Source of the DNA: Chitinophagales bacterium
GTDB taxonomy: Bacteria > Bacteroidota > Bacteroidia > Chitinophagales > Chitinophagaceae
NCBI GenBank assembly: GCA_020059395.1
Contig: JAGVCC010000351.1
Location: forward strand, 1 to 49,947
Reading direction: 5' to 3'
Length of the DNA: 49,947 nt
A program made the position numbers and the translations under genes. The stretch's first letter is position 1. Each line of letters starts with the position of its first letter. The notes under the pieces were generated by a model. It was not told where the DNA came from, ran no database searches, and worked only from the letters and a program-made list of their open reading frames with translations. Below are positions 7,227 through 15,789 of this stretch, piece after piece.

Positions 7227-7742
7227 ATGAAGCTTATTTTATTTTTCTTTTTAATGCTGCCATTAGCAGGCAATTCGCAAAACAATTGTGAGCATACTTT
7301 TATAGACAGCTCAGCCCTTAATAAAGCTGATATTTATAAACATGTAAGATTATGGGTATCAAAAATTTTCATTGATTCGAAAGACGCTATTGAACTGGAT
7401 GATAAAGAACTGGGCTCAATACTATGCAAAGGAAGGTTAGCTGTACCAGGAGCAAAAAATTTTATCGGAACAGCTGTTGGTAATGATTATATTTCTTTCA
7501 CACTAACCGTGGATATCAAAGATTTCAAGTACAGAATTGTTTTTAATGAATTAGTTCATAAAGCCGGCAATTACGATGGCGGTCGTTCAGGTGGTAGTTT
7601 ATGTAATGAAAAGCCTGCACATGGAGGCAGTATTGAATTTTCAAAAAAAAGGTGGCAAAAAGTTAAAGAGCAGTCTTCAGAAAAAATTGCAGAATTAATG
7701 CAGCAGCTTCAATCTTCCCTTAAAAACAAAGATAATTTCTAA
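7227..7742 (+). CDS. DUF4468-type secreted protein (lysogenic conversion candidate)
   Basis: 171 aa. A signal peptide (MKLILFFFLMLPLAGNSQ) is followed by a domain with VRLWVSKIFIDSKDAIELDD, ELGSILCKGRL and ISFTLTVDIKDFKYRIVFN. This order matches the DUF4468 (TBP-like fold) proteins common in Bacteroidota envelopes. It has its own 80-bp upstream gap and lies in the lysogeny operon, so it is likely expressed from the prophage. A role in changing the host envelope is inferred. Confidence 0.75.
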   Translation: MKLILFFFLMLPLAGNSQNNCEHTFIDSSALNKADIYKHVRLWVSKIFIDSKDAIELDDKELGSILCKGRLAVPGAKNFIGTAVGNDYISFTLTVDIKDFKYRIVFNELVHKAGNYDGGRSGGSLCNEKPAHGGSIEFSKKRWQKVKEQSSEKIAELMQQLQSSLKNKDNF

Positions 7743-7997
7743 ATGCCAGAAGAACCAGTAAGTATAACAGAACTACAGGGTGCTAAAGCCATATTATACA
7801 TGATGTTTGCAATTGAAGCAAGATTGCAAGCTCAAACTGAATTGTTGATAGAAATGGCCGAAATTATCACTCAAAAAGATGCTGGAGTAATTACAAAAGA
7901 ATATGCCCAGAAAACTTTGGTGGAGCTAAAGAATATAAAAAACCGGTTTGTTGAAGACGACGATATATTAGCTTTTATAAACAACCTTAAAGCGTAA
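7743..7997 (+). CDS. Hypothetical helical protein
   Basis: 84 aa, starting immediately after the DUF4468 stop codon and ending 1 bp before the next HTH gene. It is helical throughout (AKAILYMMFAIEARLQAQTE, then a second Lys/Glu-rich helix) and has no signal or clear membrane helix. Function unknown; the spacing puts it firmly in the operon. Confidence 0.65.
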   Translation: MPEEPVSITELQGAKAILYMMFAIEARLQAQTELLIEMAEIITQKDAGVITKEYAQKTLVELKNIKNRFVEDDDILAFINNLKA

Positions 7998-7998
7998 C

Positions 7999-8316
7999 AT
8001 GCAATTTATTGGGCAAAATGTAAAGTGGTACCGGGAGCACAAAAGGTTAACACAGCAGGAAGTAGCAGACACATTGAATACAACATTAGGTAGGGTTAAA
8101 ACATACGAGTCAGGCGCTGCAATACCACCAGTTGAAATACTTATCAATATTGCAACGTGGATTGATGTAAGCATAGATGCACTTATAAAAGTGAAACTTT
8201 CAGAAAAAAACTACCTGAAACTTAAGAAAGAAACAGAAAAAGAAAATTCTTTATTCAGTAAGTTAAAAGCTTTAGAACAAAGGGTTTGTGATTTAGAAAT
8301 GAAAATAAAAAAGTAA
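7999..8316 (+). CDS. XRE-family HTH regulator 2
   Basis: 105 aa. The N-terminal HTH_3 domain is clear: NVKWYREHKRLTQQEVADTL, then GRVKTYESG, IPPVEILINIA and DVSIDALI. A C-terminal Lys/Glu-rich coiled coil (about 75-105) could mediate dimerisation. It sits between the lysogeny genes and attP/integrase and may control excision or integrase expression. This is a second regulator in addition to the repressor at 6657. Confidence 0.85.
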   Translation: MQFIGQNVKWYREHKRLTQQEVADTLNTTLGRVKTYESGAAIPPVEILINIATWIDVSIDALIKVKLSEKNYLKLKKETEKENSLFSKLKALEQRVCDLEMKIKK

Positions 8317-8324
8317 CCCATTGC

Positions 8325-8348
8325 GTTCACATAAACGTTCACATAAAC
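8325..8348 (+). repeat. Tandem 12-bp repeats, candidate integrase arm sites (left arm)
   Basis: GTTCACATAAAC occurs twice back to back (8325-8336 and 8337-8348). A related copy, CGTTCACACAAC, lies at 8562-8573 on the other side of the att core. Repeats on both sides of a core next to the integrase gene fit arm-type binding sites. Confidence 0.55.
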
Positions 8349-8436
8349 TAAAAAGATACACAACTTTTTGTAACACGAGCAAAATGAAATGCACTACTGG
8401 CGCAGGTTTCAACTTTCAAAAATCATCTCCTTCGTT

Positions 8437-8480
8437 CTACGGATCAGAAGGTTTTAGGTTTGAATCCTAACGCGGTCACA
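8437..8480 (+). other. attP core: 3' half of a tRNA-Arg-type gene
   Basis: The sequence begins with an anticodon-loop-like CTACGGA (anticodon ACG), continues through TCAGAAGG, has a perfect T arm (TTAGG-TTTGAAT-CCTAA) and ends with an acceptor strand CGCGGTC plus A. No 5' half of the tRNA is present upstream. Phages that integrate into tRNA genes carry exactly such a 3' portion to restore the host gene. It lies 111 bp upstream of the integrase start. Confidence 0.85.
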
Positions 8481-8485
8481 AAACA

Positions 8486-8532
8486 AAAATCACCAACTAC
8501 ATTGATTACAAATGTCTTTGGTGATTTTTTAA
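8486..8532 (+). terminator. Extended hairpin terminator after attP core
   Basis: AAATCACCAA pairs with TTGGTGATTT around an inner ACATT/AATGT stem, and a T run follows on the plus strand. It resembles an intrinsic terminator and may replace the host tRNA terminator after integration or insulate the integrase gene. Confidence 0.65.
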
Positions 8533-8561
8533 CCAATCAGTCAAAGTAGCATTTTATTTAA

Positions 8562-8573
8562 CGTTCACACAAC
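8562..8573 (+). repeat. Third arm-type repeat (right arm)
   Basis: CGTTCACACAAC matches the 8325-8348 repeat in 10 of 12 positions (counting the preceding C of that repeat). It lies 19 bp upstream of the integrase start, on the other side of the tRNA-like core. Confidence 0.45.
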
Positions 8574-8591
8574 CGTTAACAAAAGCTACTT

Positions 8592-9839
8592 ATGATTAAA
8601 AAACTGAAAAGGTCAAAAGAAAAAATTTTTCTCCCCCATGGCTGCTGGTGCAGTAGGCCAAATGTTTCTCCCCAAAATTGGAACGACAAAAAAGACAAAA
8701 CTGTTACCACTGAAAAAGACTGGAGTGTACAGTATCGCTTTTATGATCCTGGTATTTTAGGGCCTGATGGCAAGCCTAGGCCACACCATGAAGTTTTTAA
8801 AAAAATAAATCATGTAAAAAACATAGCCGACCGGCGGGCCTTGTGCCAAGATTTAATAGACAATGAAATTGAAAACCTGCGTCGTGGATATAACCCGGCC
8901 AGGCAAGCATTTACTCCGTTGCCTTCTAACAATATTTCTGATATTGAGCCTTCCACAGTTTTCATTACAGCTTGTGAATTAGCCAGGCTAAAACTAAAAT
9001 GCTCAGAAACTACAAAGAGTGATATTAAAAGCGCTTTAAAATATATTGGTAAGTCAGCATTAAATTTAAGCTACCACCATTTACCTGTGGGTGAAATTAA
9101 ACGAAAGCACATAAGCTTGATTTTGAATAATTGTGTAAACATTAAGCCATACTGGAGCCCGCATTTATTTAACCACTACCGGGCTTATTTACGAATGATA
9201 TTTAACAAGCTGGAAGAACTGGAAGCAATTGAACACAACCCGGTTGATGACAAACTGCCGAAAGAAATTGCAGAAAAAAAACTAAAAAAATTACCCACTG
9301 ATAATGAGGTGGCCACAATACTGCAGCATTTTGAAAGTGATAAATATTTCCTGCAGTTCATTCATATTTTTTTTCACTCTGGCTCAAGAGAAGTGGAGCT
9401 GTTGCGTTTAAAAACAACGGATGTTGACTTAGAAAAGCAAATATTCAGGGTAACAGTAAAAAAGGGTAATAAGATAAGGCAAGATGAAAGGCCAATAAAG
9501 AAAGTAGCGCTGCAGTACTGGCAGCAGGTAATAAATGAAGCCGCACTAGGGCAGTTTTTATTTGGCAGAAAAACTATGGCACCAGCTACAGTACCAGCCA
9601 CCCGTGATTATGTAACAAAGAAATGGCAGCGGGAAGTTAAAATAGCGTTGAATATAAATGTAGACCTGTACAGCCTTAAGCACAAAAACCTTGATGAAAT
9701 TGCAGCTTACCTTTCTATACAGGAAGCGCAAAAAATGGCTGGCCATGGAAGTAAGATTATTACTATGCGGTATGCCATAAATGAAAAACAAAGAGAGAAT
9801 GACAGGCTAAGAGAGGTGCCTAATGTGTTAGGTGGATAA
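8592..9839 (+). CDS. int: Tyrosine integrase
   Basis: 415 aa. An N-terminal arm-binding region is followed by a SAM-like core-binding domain (about 115-225) and the catalytic domain. Catalytic residues visible are R266 (HSGSREVELLRL), lysines in VTVKKGNK (about 288-294), H385 (AGH) and the nucleophile Y404 (TMRY). The usual HxxR box reads YSLK (360-363), a variant I associate with Bacteroidota phage integrases. It lies next to the tRNA-like attP, which it should recombine with a host tRNA gene. It is the last rightward gene of the lysogeny module. Confidence 0.93.
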   Translation: MIKKLKRSKEKIFLPHGCWCSRPNVSPQNWNDKKDKTVTTEKDWSVQYRFYDPGILGPDGKPRPHHEVFKKINHVKNIADRRALCQDLIDNEIENLRRGYNPARQAFTPLPSNNISDIEPSTVFITACELARLKLKCSETTKSDIKSALKYIGKSALNLSYHHLPVGEIKRKHISLILNNCVNIKPYWSPHLFNHYRAYLRMIFNKLEELEAIEHNPVDDKLPKEIAEKKLKKLPTDNEVATILQHFESDKYFLQFIHIFFHSGSREVELLRLKTTDVDLEKQIFRVTVKKGNKIRQDERPIKKVALQYWQQVINEAALGQFLFGRKTMAPATVPATRDYVTKKWQREVKIALNINVDLYSLKHKNLDEIAAYLSIQEAQKMAGHGSKIITMRYAINEKQRENDRLREVPNVLGG

Positions 9840-9936
9840 TTTGCAAAATACCGAAAAAGTATTCCCAGAAATTGTAAAAAAATATTCCTGTCACAAAAAA
9901 AATGTAAAGATACAGTTGATTTTTACTCAGCTTTTC

Positions 9937-9949
9937 ATTGATAATCAAT
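9937..9949. other. Short palindrome between convergent int and endolysin genes
   Basis: ATTGAT-A-ATCAAT is a perfect palindrome, flanked further out by CAGCT and AGCTG. A second small hairpin, CCATTT-ATC-AAATGG, follows near 9982. Both lie in the 222-bp gap where rightward and leftward transcription converge. They could help termination or bind a protein. Confidence 0.35.
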
Positions 9950-10061
9950 AGCTGTAAACATTTTTAATGTAAGGATACACTACCATTTATCAAATGGCAA
10001 TCACATAAAAAAGCCATAGTGTAAACCACGGCCGTTAACGATTGATTGCTATATGAAAATT

Positions 10062-10529
10062 TTAAATTTTTGCCAGTTGAAAGTGCATTCCATCTTTCCG
10101 TTTAAATAAGCCTCCCCAATCAAACTCGGCATCTGTAAAACATTTTACAAATTCAGCAGATAGATTAGGCACCATGCCCAGCTGGTTTTCCTCCAGATTA
10201 ACATCGAATGCCACAGCCCAGGAATGAAGACTCATTTTAGTTGCAGAGCCTCTTTGATTACGGATGATAAAACAACCATCCCATGTTTTCATCTCCTTAC
10301 TATGGCCTCTTACAATTAAATTGTTCAACCCTTTTTCTAAAGCCGCTTTCAGGTCCTTATTTAAAAATATTTTTTTAGGAAAGCCAACTGTGCCAGCTGC
10401 TGAAAATCTAACGTGTGCAAAGGCTTTCTGTATATTTTCAGGTACCATCCATAATTCAAAGTGCTTGCTTTGCGTTGAAAGTAAAACAGGGTTGCCGTAT
10501 TTTTTCAGGCAGTCTGCAGGAGTTATCAT
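10062..10529 (-). CDS. M15-family peptidase endolysin
   Basis: 155 aa. The zinc-peptidase signature is present: SLHSWAVAFDV with H102 and D109 (HxxxxxxD), and DGMHFQL with H149 as the third ligand; E135 or D137 in AEFDWGG is the likely catalytic acid. This matches M15 (VanY or L-Ala-D-Glu endopeptidase) phage lysins, which cut peptidoglycan cross-links or stems. There is no signal peptide, so release depends on a holin. It is the last gene of the leftward lysis cassette. Confidence 0.9.
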   Translation of the reverse strand: MITPADCLKKYGNPVLLSTQSKHFELWMVPENIQKAFAHVRFSAAGTVGFPKKIFLNKDLKAALEKGLNNLIVRGHSKEMKTWDGCFIIRNQRGSATKMSLHSWAVAFDVNLEENQLGMVPNLSAEFVKCFTDAEFDWGGLFKRKDGMHFQLAKI

Positions 10530-10532
10530 TAG

Positions 10533-11123
10533 TTATTTTTTTATCAGTAATACAAATGCGGCCACGGTTGCCGCTTTCCATACAAAATTTCCAGCCCGGC
10601 GCTTACGAATATCTTTCTTGAGATTTTTATTATAATCAAGCAGTAGCTGGCTTTGGTTTAAACTAAACTGAAACGAATTATTCAGCTTACTGTAAAGGCT
10701 GTCTTTAGCCGTTACAATACTATCCTTAATAATCAGTTGCCTGTCTTTAATTGCCGCCAATGCAGTACACAGGCTATCTGCTGCATTGCTATGTTCAATG
10801 TAATCTGCTATATATTGCACTACCGGTTCAGGCTCAGTGCTTATTACTTCATTAAGCGCATGTTCGGCCATTTTACGGCTACTCTTTTCTTTTTGTAATT
10901 GTTGTGCAACCGTAACAGACTTTTCTTTTAGCTGGTTGTTTGTGTTAACCAGGCTGTCAATCTTTTTTTGCAGCGGCTTTGTTTCCTTTTGCAAATCAGC
11001 TACTATTTTTTTAACCAGAACAATTTCCGGTGCAACAGGCGTGCTGCCGCATTTACTAAAGAGTAAAGCACCGATAATAATACCGATGCCTACCCAAATT
11101 AATGTTTTCACGACCTTATTCAT
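10533..11123 (-). CDS. Coiled-coil membrane protein, possible inner-membrane spanin
   Basis: 196 aa. An N-terminal membrane helix (about 7-24, LIWVGIGIIIGALLF) is followed by a long helical coiled coil (about 38-175) and a short hydrophobic C-terminal stretch (AAFVLLIKK). It starts inside the 3' end of the next upstream gene (8-bp overlap) and ends 3 bp before the endolysin start. Topology and position fit an Rz-like spanin that disrupts the outer membrane, but no separate outer-membrane lipoprotein partner was identified. Confidence 0.55.
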   Translation of the reverse strand: MNKVVKTLIWVGIGIIIGALLFSKCGSTPVAPEIVLVKKIVADLQKETKPLQKKIDSLVNTNNQLKEKSVTVAQQLQKEKSSRKMAEHALNEVISTEPEPVVQYIADYIEHSNAADSLCTALAAIKDRQLIIKDSIVTAKDSLYSKLNNSFQFSLNQSQLLLDYNKNLKKDIRKRRAGNFVWKAATVAAFVLLIKK

Positions 11124-11379
11124 GGTCCTTACCTTTGGTGGACCTGTCTGGCACTAAAAATTTAAAAATTCGTATCGCCAGAGTAACAATTGAATAACTG
11201 CTTACAGTTGGGAAATAACGAATTACCAGCTCATAAGCTGACAATAGAATTGTAATCCAAAAAGTGATTTTTGATGGCAACGAAAAACTGCCGCCACCTG
11301 TAGTCGTGCTGTCTGTTTGTGCAAAACAAAAAGCTGCTGTTAAAACAAGCAGCGTTGTTAAAATTGATTTTACTTTCAT
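11116..11379 (-). CDS. Small membrane protein of the lysis cassette
   Basis: 87 aa. A signal-like N-terminus (MKVKSILTTLLVLTAAFCFA, then QTDSTTTGGG) is followed by a second hydrophobic segment (about 38-55, ITFWITILLSAYELVI) and a third weak one, then a basic C-terminus. It lies between a holin candidate and the spanin-like gene, so a role in lysis is likely but not assignable. Confidence 0.55.
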   Translation of the reverse strand: MKVKSILTTLLVLTAAFCFAQTDSTTTGGGSFSLPSKITFWITILLSAYELVIRYFPTVSSYSIVTLAIRIFKFLVPDRSTKGKDHE

Positions 11380-11404
11380 GATTGTATTATTGGTTTAAAA
11401 AAAA

Positions 11405-11656
11405 TTATTCCTTTTCAAGCAATAACTCGAATTTTTCAAATGCCTTGGTATTATTTGCAATAACATTCAGCATCTCTTTTCTGTCTTCTTTCAAATACTG
11501 TGTTTGGCTTTCCTCCAGCTTGTTTACACGCTTCCAAAGCACATAGATTACGAATATCATTATGATTGCGAATAGGCCTAAAATGCCATACTGAAAAAGC
11601 GTATCGGTACCTTTTTGAATAGTAGTTTGTGCCTGTAAAAAAATAATGCCTTTCAT
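11405..11656 (-). CDS. Putative holin (BhlA/UviB-like)
   Basis: 83 aa. One strong membrane helix (about 22-42, YGILGLFAIIMIFVIYVLWK) is followed by a charged amphipathic coiled coil of about 40 residues. This single-helix plus coiled-coil plan is that of BhlA/UviB-type holins. It is the first gene of the lysis cassette after the spike gene. The assignment rests on topology and context rather than a conserved motif. Confidence 0.55.
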   Translation of the reverse strand: MKGIIFLQAQTTIQKGTDTLFQYGILGLFAIIMIFVIYVLWKRVNKLEESQTQYLKEDRKEMLNVIANNTKAFEKFELLLEKE

Positions 11657-11670
11657 TTTTATTGCTTTTT

Positions 11671-13560
11671 TTAATTACCAATCTTGAACCTTCTTTTCCT
11701 TAGTTTTAAACCTGTGCTTAGATTCGCCTGTACTGTTACGGTTAAATCAGCATAACCGGTTGCGTTGTTGTTATCAGTAACCGTAAACCTAAACAAATAC
11801 ACGCCTGCTGTAAGGCCGGTAATATTTGTTGTGTTAGCTGCAGGGCTAACAATGATACATGGTGCGCCGCTTATCTGCTGCCATAGATAACCGCTAATTG
11901 TACCATCTGTATCTGTACCGGCGCCTGTTAGTGTTGTAGTTGTAGTACCGGCGCTTAATGCCTGGTTACTTCCTGGGTTTGCAGTCGGTGGCAAATTACC
12001 AGAGCCTTCACCCCCGGTATGCCCAATATTTGTTCCATCCAAAGCACCGTTTAGCGCTTGGCTTCCGGCTTGTGGTACAAACAAACTGTTTAAAAGTGGG
12101 TCAACGTTTATTATATTGCCAGATGTCGTAAGCCCAACAATAGGAACTTGAGTAACAAAGTCATCAGGTATAATTTGTTCAAGTAATTTGTTACTTTGGA
12201 ATGTCATGTTGTTTCGGGCCCAGACATTGGTAACCCTGCTAGATGGCATACCAACAATAGCCCCTTGCTCATCACCAATTAAAATATTGTCATCAATATA
12301 AAATCTTTGACAAAGGTTACCCACATACACGGGCAGCCTGAATACATGAGCCATATTTGCACCAGCTGCTTTTGTTACTGTGTTATGTCTAAAATAAATG
12401 TCAGTAACATCAGCATTTTCTGCATCTGGGGTTCCAATGTTATTAAAGTCAATAACTGCACGGGCATCTCCAGTAGTACCACAATTTGACATCAAATTTC
12501 TGTCAATGTAAATTCTTTTAATAGTGATGCCTCTTGGGTTATTGTTTCTTGGAGAAAATACTACAGGGGTAGTTAGTTTGTCAAATACATTCGCAAATAC
12601 ATACACGTCTTCCTCACCTTGCTCCAGTTCTATTCCATAGCTTATAAAAGGAGATGGTGTAATTAAAGGTTGCGTAATAGTGTTGCCGTAAAATAACCAG
12701 CTGTAAAATTCTGTTGTAGTGTTGTGGTTCCTAACTATATCGACAGCGCCTTGGCAAGTGTTATTATAGAATTGGTTACCGCCCAGAGTGTTCCACATCT
12801 CGAAGCAGAAATTCCAGTTTTCTGAATCTCCATGATATGCAAGCATTCTGTAACGTACTAGTCTGTTATTGTAGATACGGCAATTTTTAATCCAACCTTC
12901 GTTAGCCATTTTAATCGGCCATCCAATATCATAGTTGGTTGCGCTGATTCTTTGAGGCTGCTCTAAATCATTTCCGTAACCTTCAAAACCATCTTGGCCG
13001 CCAAACTGCATTATTCCTCTTCCATACAAAAATCCATCAACATTATAAAGACCTGCTGAATCGTAACCAACATTGTTGTAAAATTTATTACCAGTAGCGT
13101 AGACAGTTGGTTCACCTGCACCAAGATGATAAGTAATAGCGCTAAAATTGCAACCAAACAAACGGAAGTTTGTAAACCTGCAATCGTAAACTTCTACATT
13201 ACTTCTTGCAGCTATAGATACGCCAAAATGTGTAGTATGAGGAGCTGTTGTAAAATGAATACCACGAATATGCTGATTGCCGTTAGTGCCTTCAGCACCT
13301 GAAAACAACTCTAATAATCCATTGTTTAAAGTGTTTACAGTACAAGTTATAGTAGTAACATTCCTACCATCTCCTTCTAAAGTAACACCTATTGCTAAAG
13401 AACTTGTTTGGCTTTCAGAGTAATTACCAGCATTAACGTGAATAATATCACCCGGCGTATTTACCTGAGATGTAGCATGATACAAAGTTCTCCAAGGATT
13501 TATTGAAGAACCTGTACCAGTAGTGTCATTACCTGTTAAGGATATATAGTATGTTGCCAT
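11671..13560 (-). CDS. Beta-helix tail spike with C-terminal PKD-like domain
   Basis: 629 aa. MATYYISLTGNDTTGTGS followed by NPWRTLYHA and DIIHVNAGNY is the usual start of right-handed parallel beta-helix proteins. Asn/Gly-rich rungs continue to about residue 510. A linker (LPPTANPGSNQ) leads to an Ig/PKD-like domain (about 525-610) with GTDTDGTISGYLWQQISG. Beta-helix spikes usually bind or depolymerise surface glycans; no catalytic residues are claimed. It lies between the fibre protein and the lysis genes. Confidence 0.8.
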   Translation of the reverse strand: MATYYISLTGNDTTGTGSSINPWRTLYHATSQVNTPGDIIHVNAGNYSESQTSSLAIGVTLEGDGRNVTTITCTVNTLNNGLLELFSGAEGTNGNQHIRGIHFTTAPHTTHFGVSIAARSNVEVYDCRFTNFRLFGCNFSAITYHLGAGEPTVYATGNKFYNNVGYDSAGLYNVDGFLYGRGIMQFGGQDGFEGYGNDLEQPQRISATNYDIGWPIKMANEGWIKNCRIYNNRLVRYRMLAYHGDSENWNFCFEMWNTLGGNQFYNNTCQGAVDIVRNHNTTTEFYSWLFYGNTITQPLITPSPFISYGIELEQGEEDVYVFANVFDKLTTPVVFSPRNNNPRGITIKRIYIDRNLMSNCGTTGDARAVIDFNNIGTPDAENADVTDIYFRHNTVTKAAGANMAHVFRLPVYVGNLCQRFYIDDNILIGDEQGAIVGMPSSRVTNVWARNNMTFQSNKLLEQIIPDDFVTQVPIVGLTTSGNIINVDPLLNSLFVPQAGSQALNGALDGTNIGHTGGEGSGNLPPTANPGSNQALSAGTTTTTLTGAGTDTDGTISGYLWQQISGAPCIIVSPAANTTNITGLTAGVYLFRFTVTDNNNATGYADLTVTVQANLSTGLKLRKRRFKIGN

Positions 13561-13564
13561 TAAA

Positions 13565-14920
13565 TTATACTTTATTGATGATATACCATTCTCCAGTAAC
13601 TGCTTGTAAAGTACAAGATTGCCATTGAGTAGTTAACGGGTATGTTGTTGCGCCATCAATAGTTTCTACACCATTCGCTTTGACTGTTATAGGATGAATC
13701 CCAACATTTTTTAGAGTAAAAATTTTACCTACAACAGTGCTTGCAGCAGGTAAATTCAAGTCAAAAGCCCCGCCACCACTTGAAAGAAATATTTTTGATG
13801 GGCTATTGGCAGGTAAATTATAACTTGAACCAGAAACACTTGTACTTGCATAATCAGCAAATTCAACCAATGAAACTCTTTTCCAATAATTAATTCCAAC
13901 ACACACATACATGTAATTGTCATCCCAATGTATTTTTCCAATATCGTTAGATGTAGCCTGCTCATTTTGTGCCGGTACTGTAACCAATAAAGTTTTAAAA
14001 TGTCCTCCAGTTAATCTTAGTAAGCCGTTTATTTCAGTAAGTCCCGCAACATAAAGTTTTGTCCCCATTATAGGATTCGTCCCTATAGCTATATTGCCAT
14101 TAGAATCTGTAAGAATTACTGGCGTAACACTGTTAGCAATAATAACGGGGGTTGAAGTTGTAACAGCATATTCCGCATTCTCTACACTTGTTAATTGAAT
14201 GTCGGCTAAATACAGATTTCCAGTAAGGTTTCTAACTGGAAATATTCTAACACTTGTACAGCCTGCAGGTGCAGTAAAAGAAAACATTAATCTGATTACT
14301 GTGCCACCCGTAGAAGAAAAAATATCAGTCGGCGCAATGATATCGACAAAATTTATTAAGTCTCTTACACTGAACGTATGAGCTGTATTAGTGCCACGTC
14401 TTACATCCATGTATAAAAAATATTCAGTTCCTGGCACAACAGTTACTGTTTGATGGAAAAAGTTGTCGCCAGCGTTGCTACCAGTCATTAGGTATAATGT
14501 GTCAGTTCCTAAAGTTCCGTCTTCTGTTGTAGCAACAGCAGCAATATTGCTTGCTACTTCCCAATAAGTACCATTCGATAAATCTCTTGAACTCAAAACT
14601 AAATTTTGAGTAGCTGGAGTTACTTTTTGCACTTGCAGGGATGATAAATTACTAATGCCAAATTGAGCACCATCAACATTTTGCAAAAGTGGTGTTTGGC
14701 TTTGGCCGGCGCTTGGGTTCTTTAATCTGAATTTATCAAGCGCTGTGCCGGCGCCTTCAAAATCATTCGGATCAAATTCAAATTCCGGCACTATTTCTTC
14801 TGCGTCAATTAATTTCGTTGAAACCGCCGGTAATGCAGTAAGGTCATGCACCATAAGTTTTTTTCCAGTTAAATCATAATTAACTGGTACTGCTGGTACT
14901 TCGAAAATATTTTTTGCCAT
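13565..14920 (-). CDS. Tail fibre protein
   Basis: 451 aa. The sequence is Thr/Ser/Asn/Val-rich and beta-type. It has a short N-terminal attachment region, a carbohydrate-binding-like beta-sandwich (about 130-260, with the NGTYWEVASN and RRGTNTAHTFSVRDL segments) and a C-terminal repeat-rich part (NIAIGTNPIMGTKLYVAG) typical of fibre tips. It starts 13 bp after the stop of the upstream structural gene and is followed 4 bp later by the spike. Host-surface recognition is inferred. Confidence 0.7.
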   Translation of the reverse strand: MAKNIFEVPAVPVNYDLTGKKLMVHDLTALPAVSTKLIDAEEIVPEFEFDPNDFEGAGTALDKFRLKNPSAGQSQTPLLQNVDGAQFGISNLSSLQVQKVTPATQNLVLSSRDLSNGTYWEVASNIAAVATTEDGTLGTDTLYLMTGSNAGDNFFHQTVTVVPGTEYFLYMDVRRGTNTAHTFSVRDLINFVDIIAPTDIFSSTGGTVIRLMFSFTAPAGCTSVRIFPVRNLTGNLYLADIQLTSVENAEYAVTTSTPVIIANSVTPVILTDSNGNIAIGTNPIMGTKLYVAGLTEINGLLRLTGGHFKTLLVTVPAQNEQATSNDIGKIHWDDNYMYVCVGINYWKRVSLVEFADYASTSVSGSSYNLPANSPSKIFLSSGGGAFDLNLPAASTVVGKIFTLKNVGIHPITVKANGVETIDGATTYPLTTQWQSCTLQAVTGEWYIINKV

Positions 14921-14933
14921 TGTTTAAGTTTTA

Positions 14934-15288
14934 CTAATTAATAGTGATTAAGTAGCTATTTATAATAAAGAGCTCCGCATTAATTTCAAAGCCATCTGCT
15001 TCAATTGCTAACACATTTGAAGGTGGCAGCAAGCTTGTTGTTTTTAAATAAAAACAAAAGGCACCTGGGCCCACATACAGCTGCCCAAATGCCTGATTAT
15101 CTAAATCGCTGTTCCAGAGGGCAGCGTATTCGTCCGGCGTGTCTGCATTACCCAGATCAACTTCGTTTACATTTAATACTGTTACAGGAAAATCTGTGAT
15201 ATCAACATTATCCACCGTTTGCAACGGCAGGTTGTACCCGATAATACAACCACAAGAGTTTTGAATAATTGAGAAAACACAGGCCATA
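14934..15288 (-). CDS. Hypothetical virion-region protein
   Basis: ATG at 15288 gives 117 aa (MACVFSIIQNSCGCIIGYNL); an upstream start at 15314 would add 9 residues. It has a cysteine-rich N-terminus (CVFSIIQNSCGC) and then beta-type sequence. It lies between fibre and capsid-proximal genes, so it may be a small tail or capsid accessory protein. No family was recognised. Confidence 0.6.
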
Positions 15289-15335
15289 AAAAAAAATTTA
15301 AGCTGCAGGTGCAACAGTACCTGCAGCTAATGTTA

Positions 15336-15722
15336 TTATAGGTGTAGTGCCCAAATTTTGTAATTGGCAACTTGATTGCCCGTTGTGGTTATTGTCACCT
15401 TATAACGTGTGTATCCATTGTAGTCATAAGAAATGGCTGTGCTGGCGGTAGCATCGGTTAATGTGTAGCTATTTAACGTAACGTAATTAACACCATCTAT
15501 TGTGCCAGATAGTACAATAGTACCGGCTACCGTGCCAGATGTTTTTGTAATTACATACTGAAAAGTAACATTAGTTTTTGCGCCAACAACCTGCAGGTTG
15601 TATGATGGTGAGGCAGCATTAGTAATTGTAGTGTCACCAATCTTTCCATTATAAGATTGTGCGCTTACTGATGCAAAAAGCACACAGCTTGCTATCAGCA
15701 TAAGAAAAAGTATTTTTTTCAT
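15336..15722 (-). CDS. Small secreted beta-rich protein next to the capsid gene
   Basis: 128 aa from the ATG at 15722. A clear signal peptide (MKKILFLMLIASCVLFASVS, then AQ) is followed by a Thr/Val-rich beta-sandwich-like domain. An upstream start at 15755 would extend it, but the signal begins at MKKILF. A signal peptide on a gene 67 bp after the capsid gene is unusual for a virion component, so it may be exported to the envelope or be an Ig-like adhesive protein. Confidence 0.65.
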   Translation of the reverse strand: MKKILFLMLIASCVLFASVSAQSYNGKIGDTTITNAASPSYNLQVVGAKTNVTFQYVITKTSGTVAGTIVLSGTIDGVNYVTLNSYTLTDATASTAISYDYNGYTRYKVTITTTGNQVANYKIWALHL

Positions 15723-15789
15723 AATTTTTTTTTGAAGATTAAAAAAGAAATACACTGCAGTTTACTGCAGTGTATAAAACCAATTAATA

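Noticed and set aside
8437-8480. Functional phage tRNA-Arg
   Set aside because: The 5' half (acceptor and D arm) is missing, so it is an attachment site, not a tRNA gene.
9840-10061. Small RNA or hidden gene between int and endolysin
   Set aside because: Only short palindromes were seen; no ORF or convincing RNA fold.
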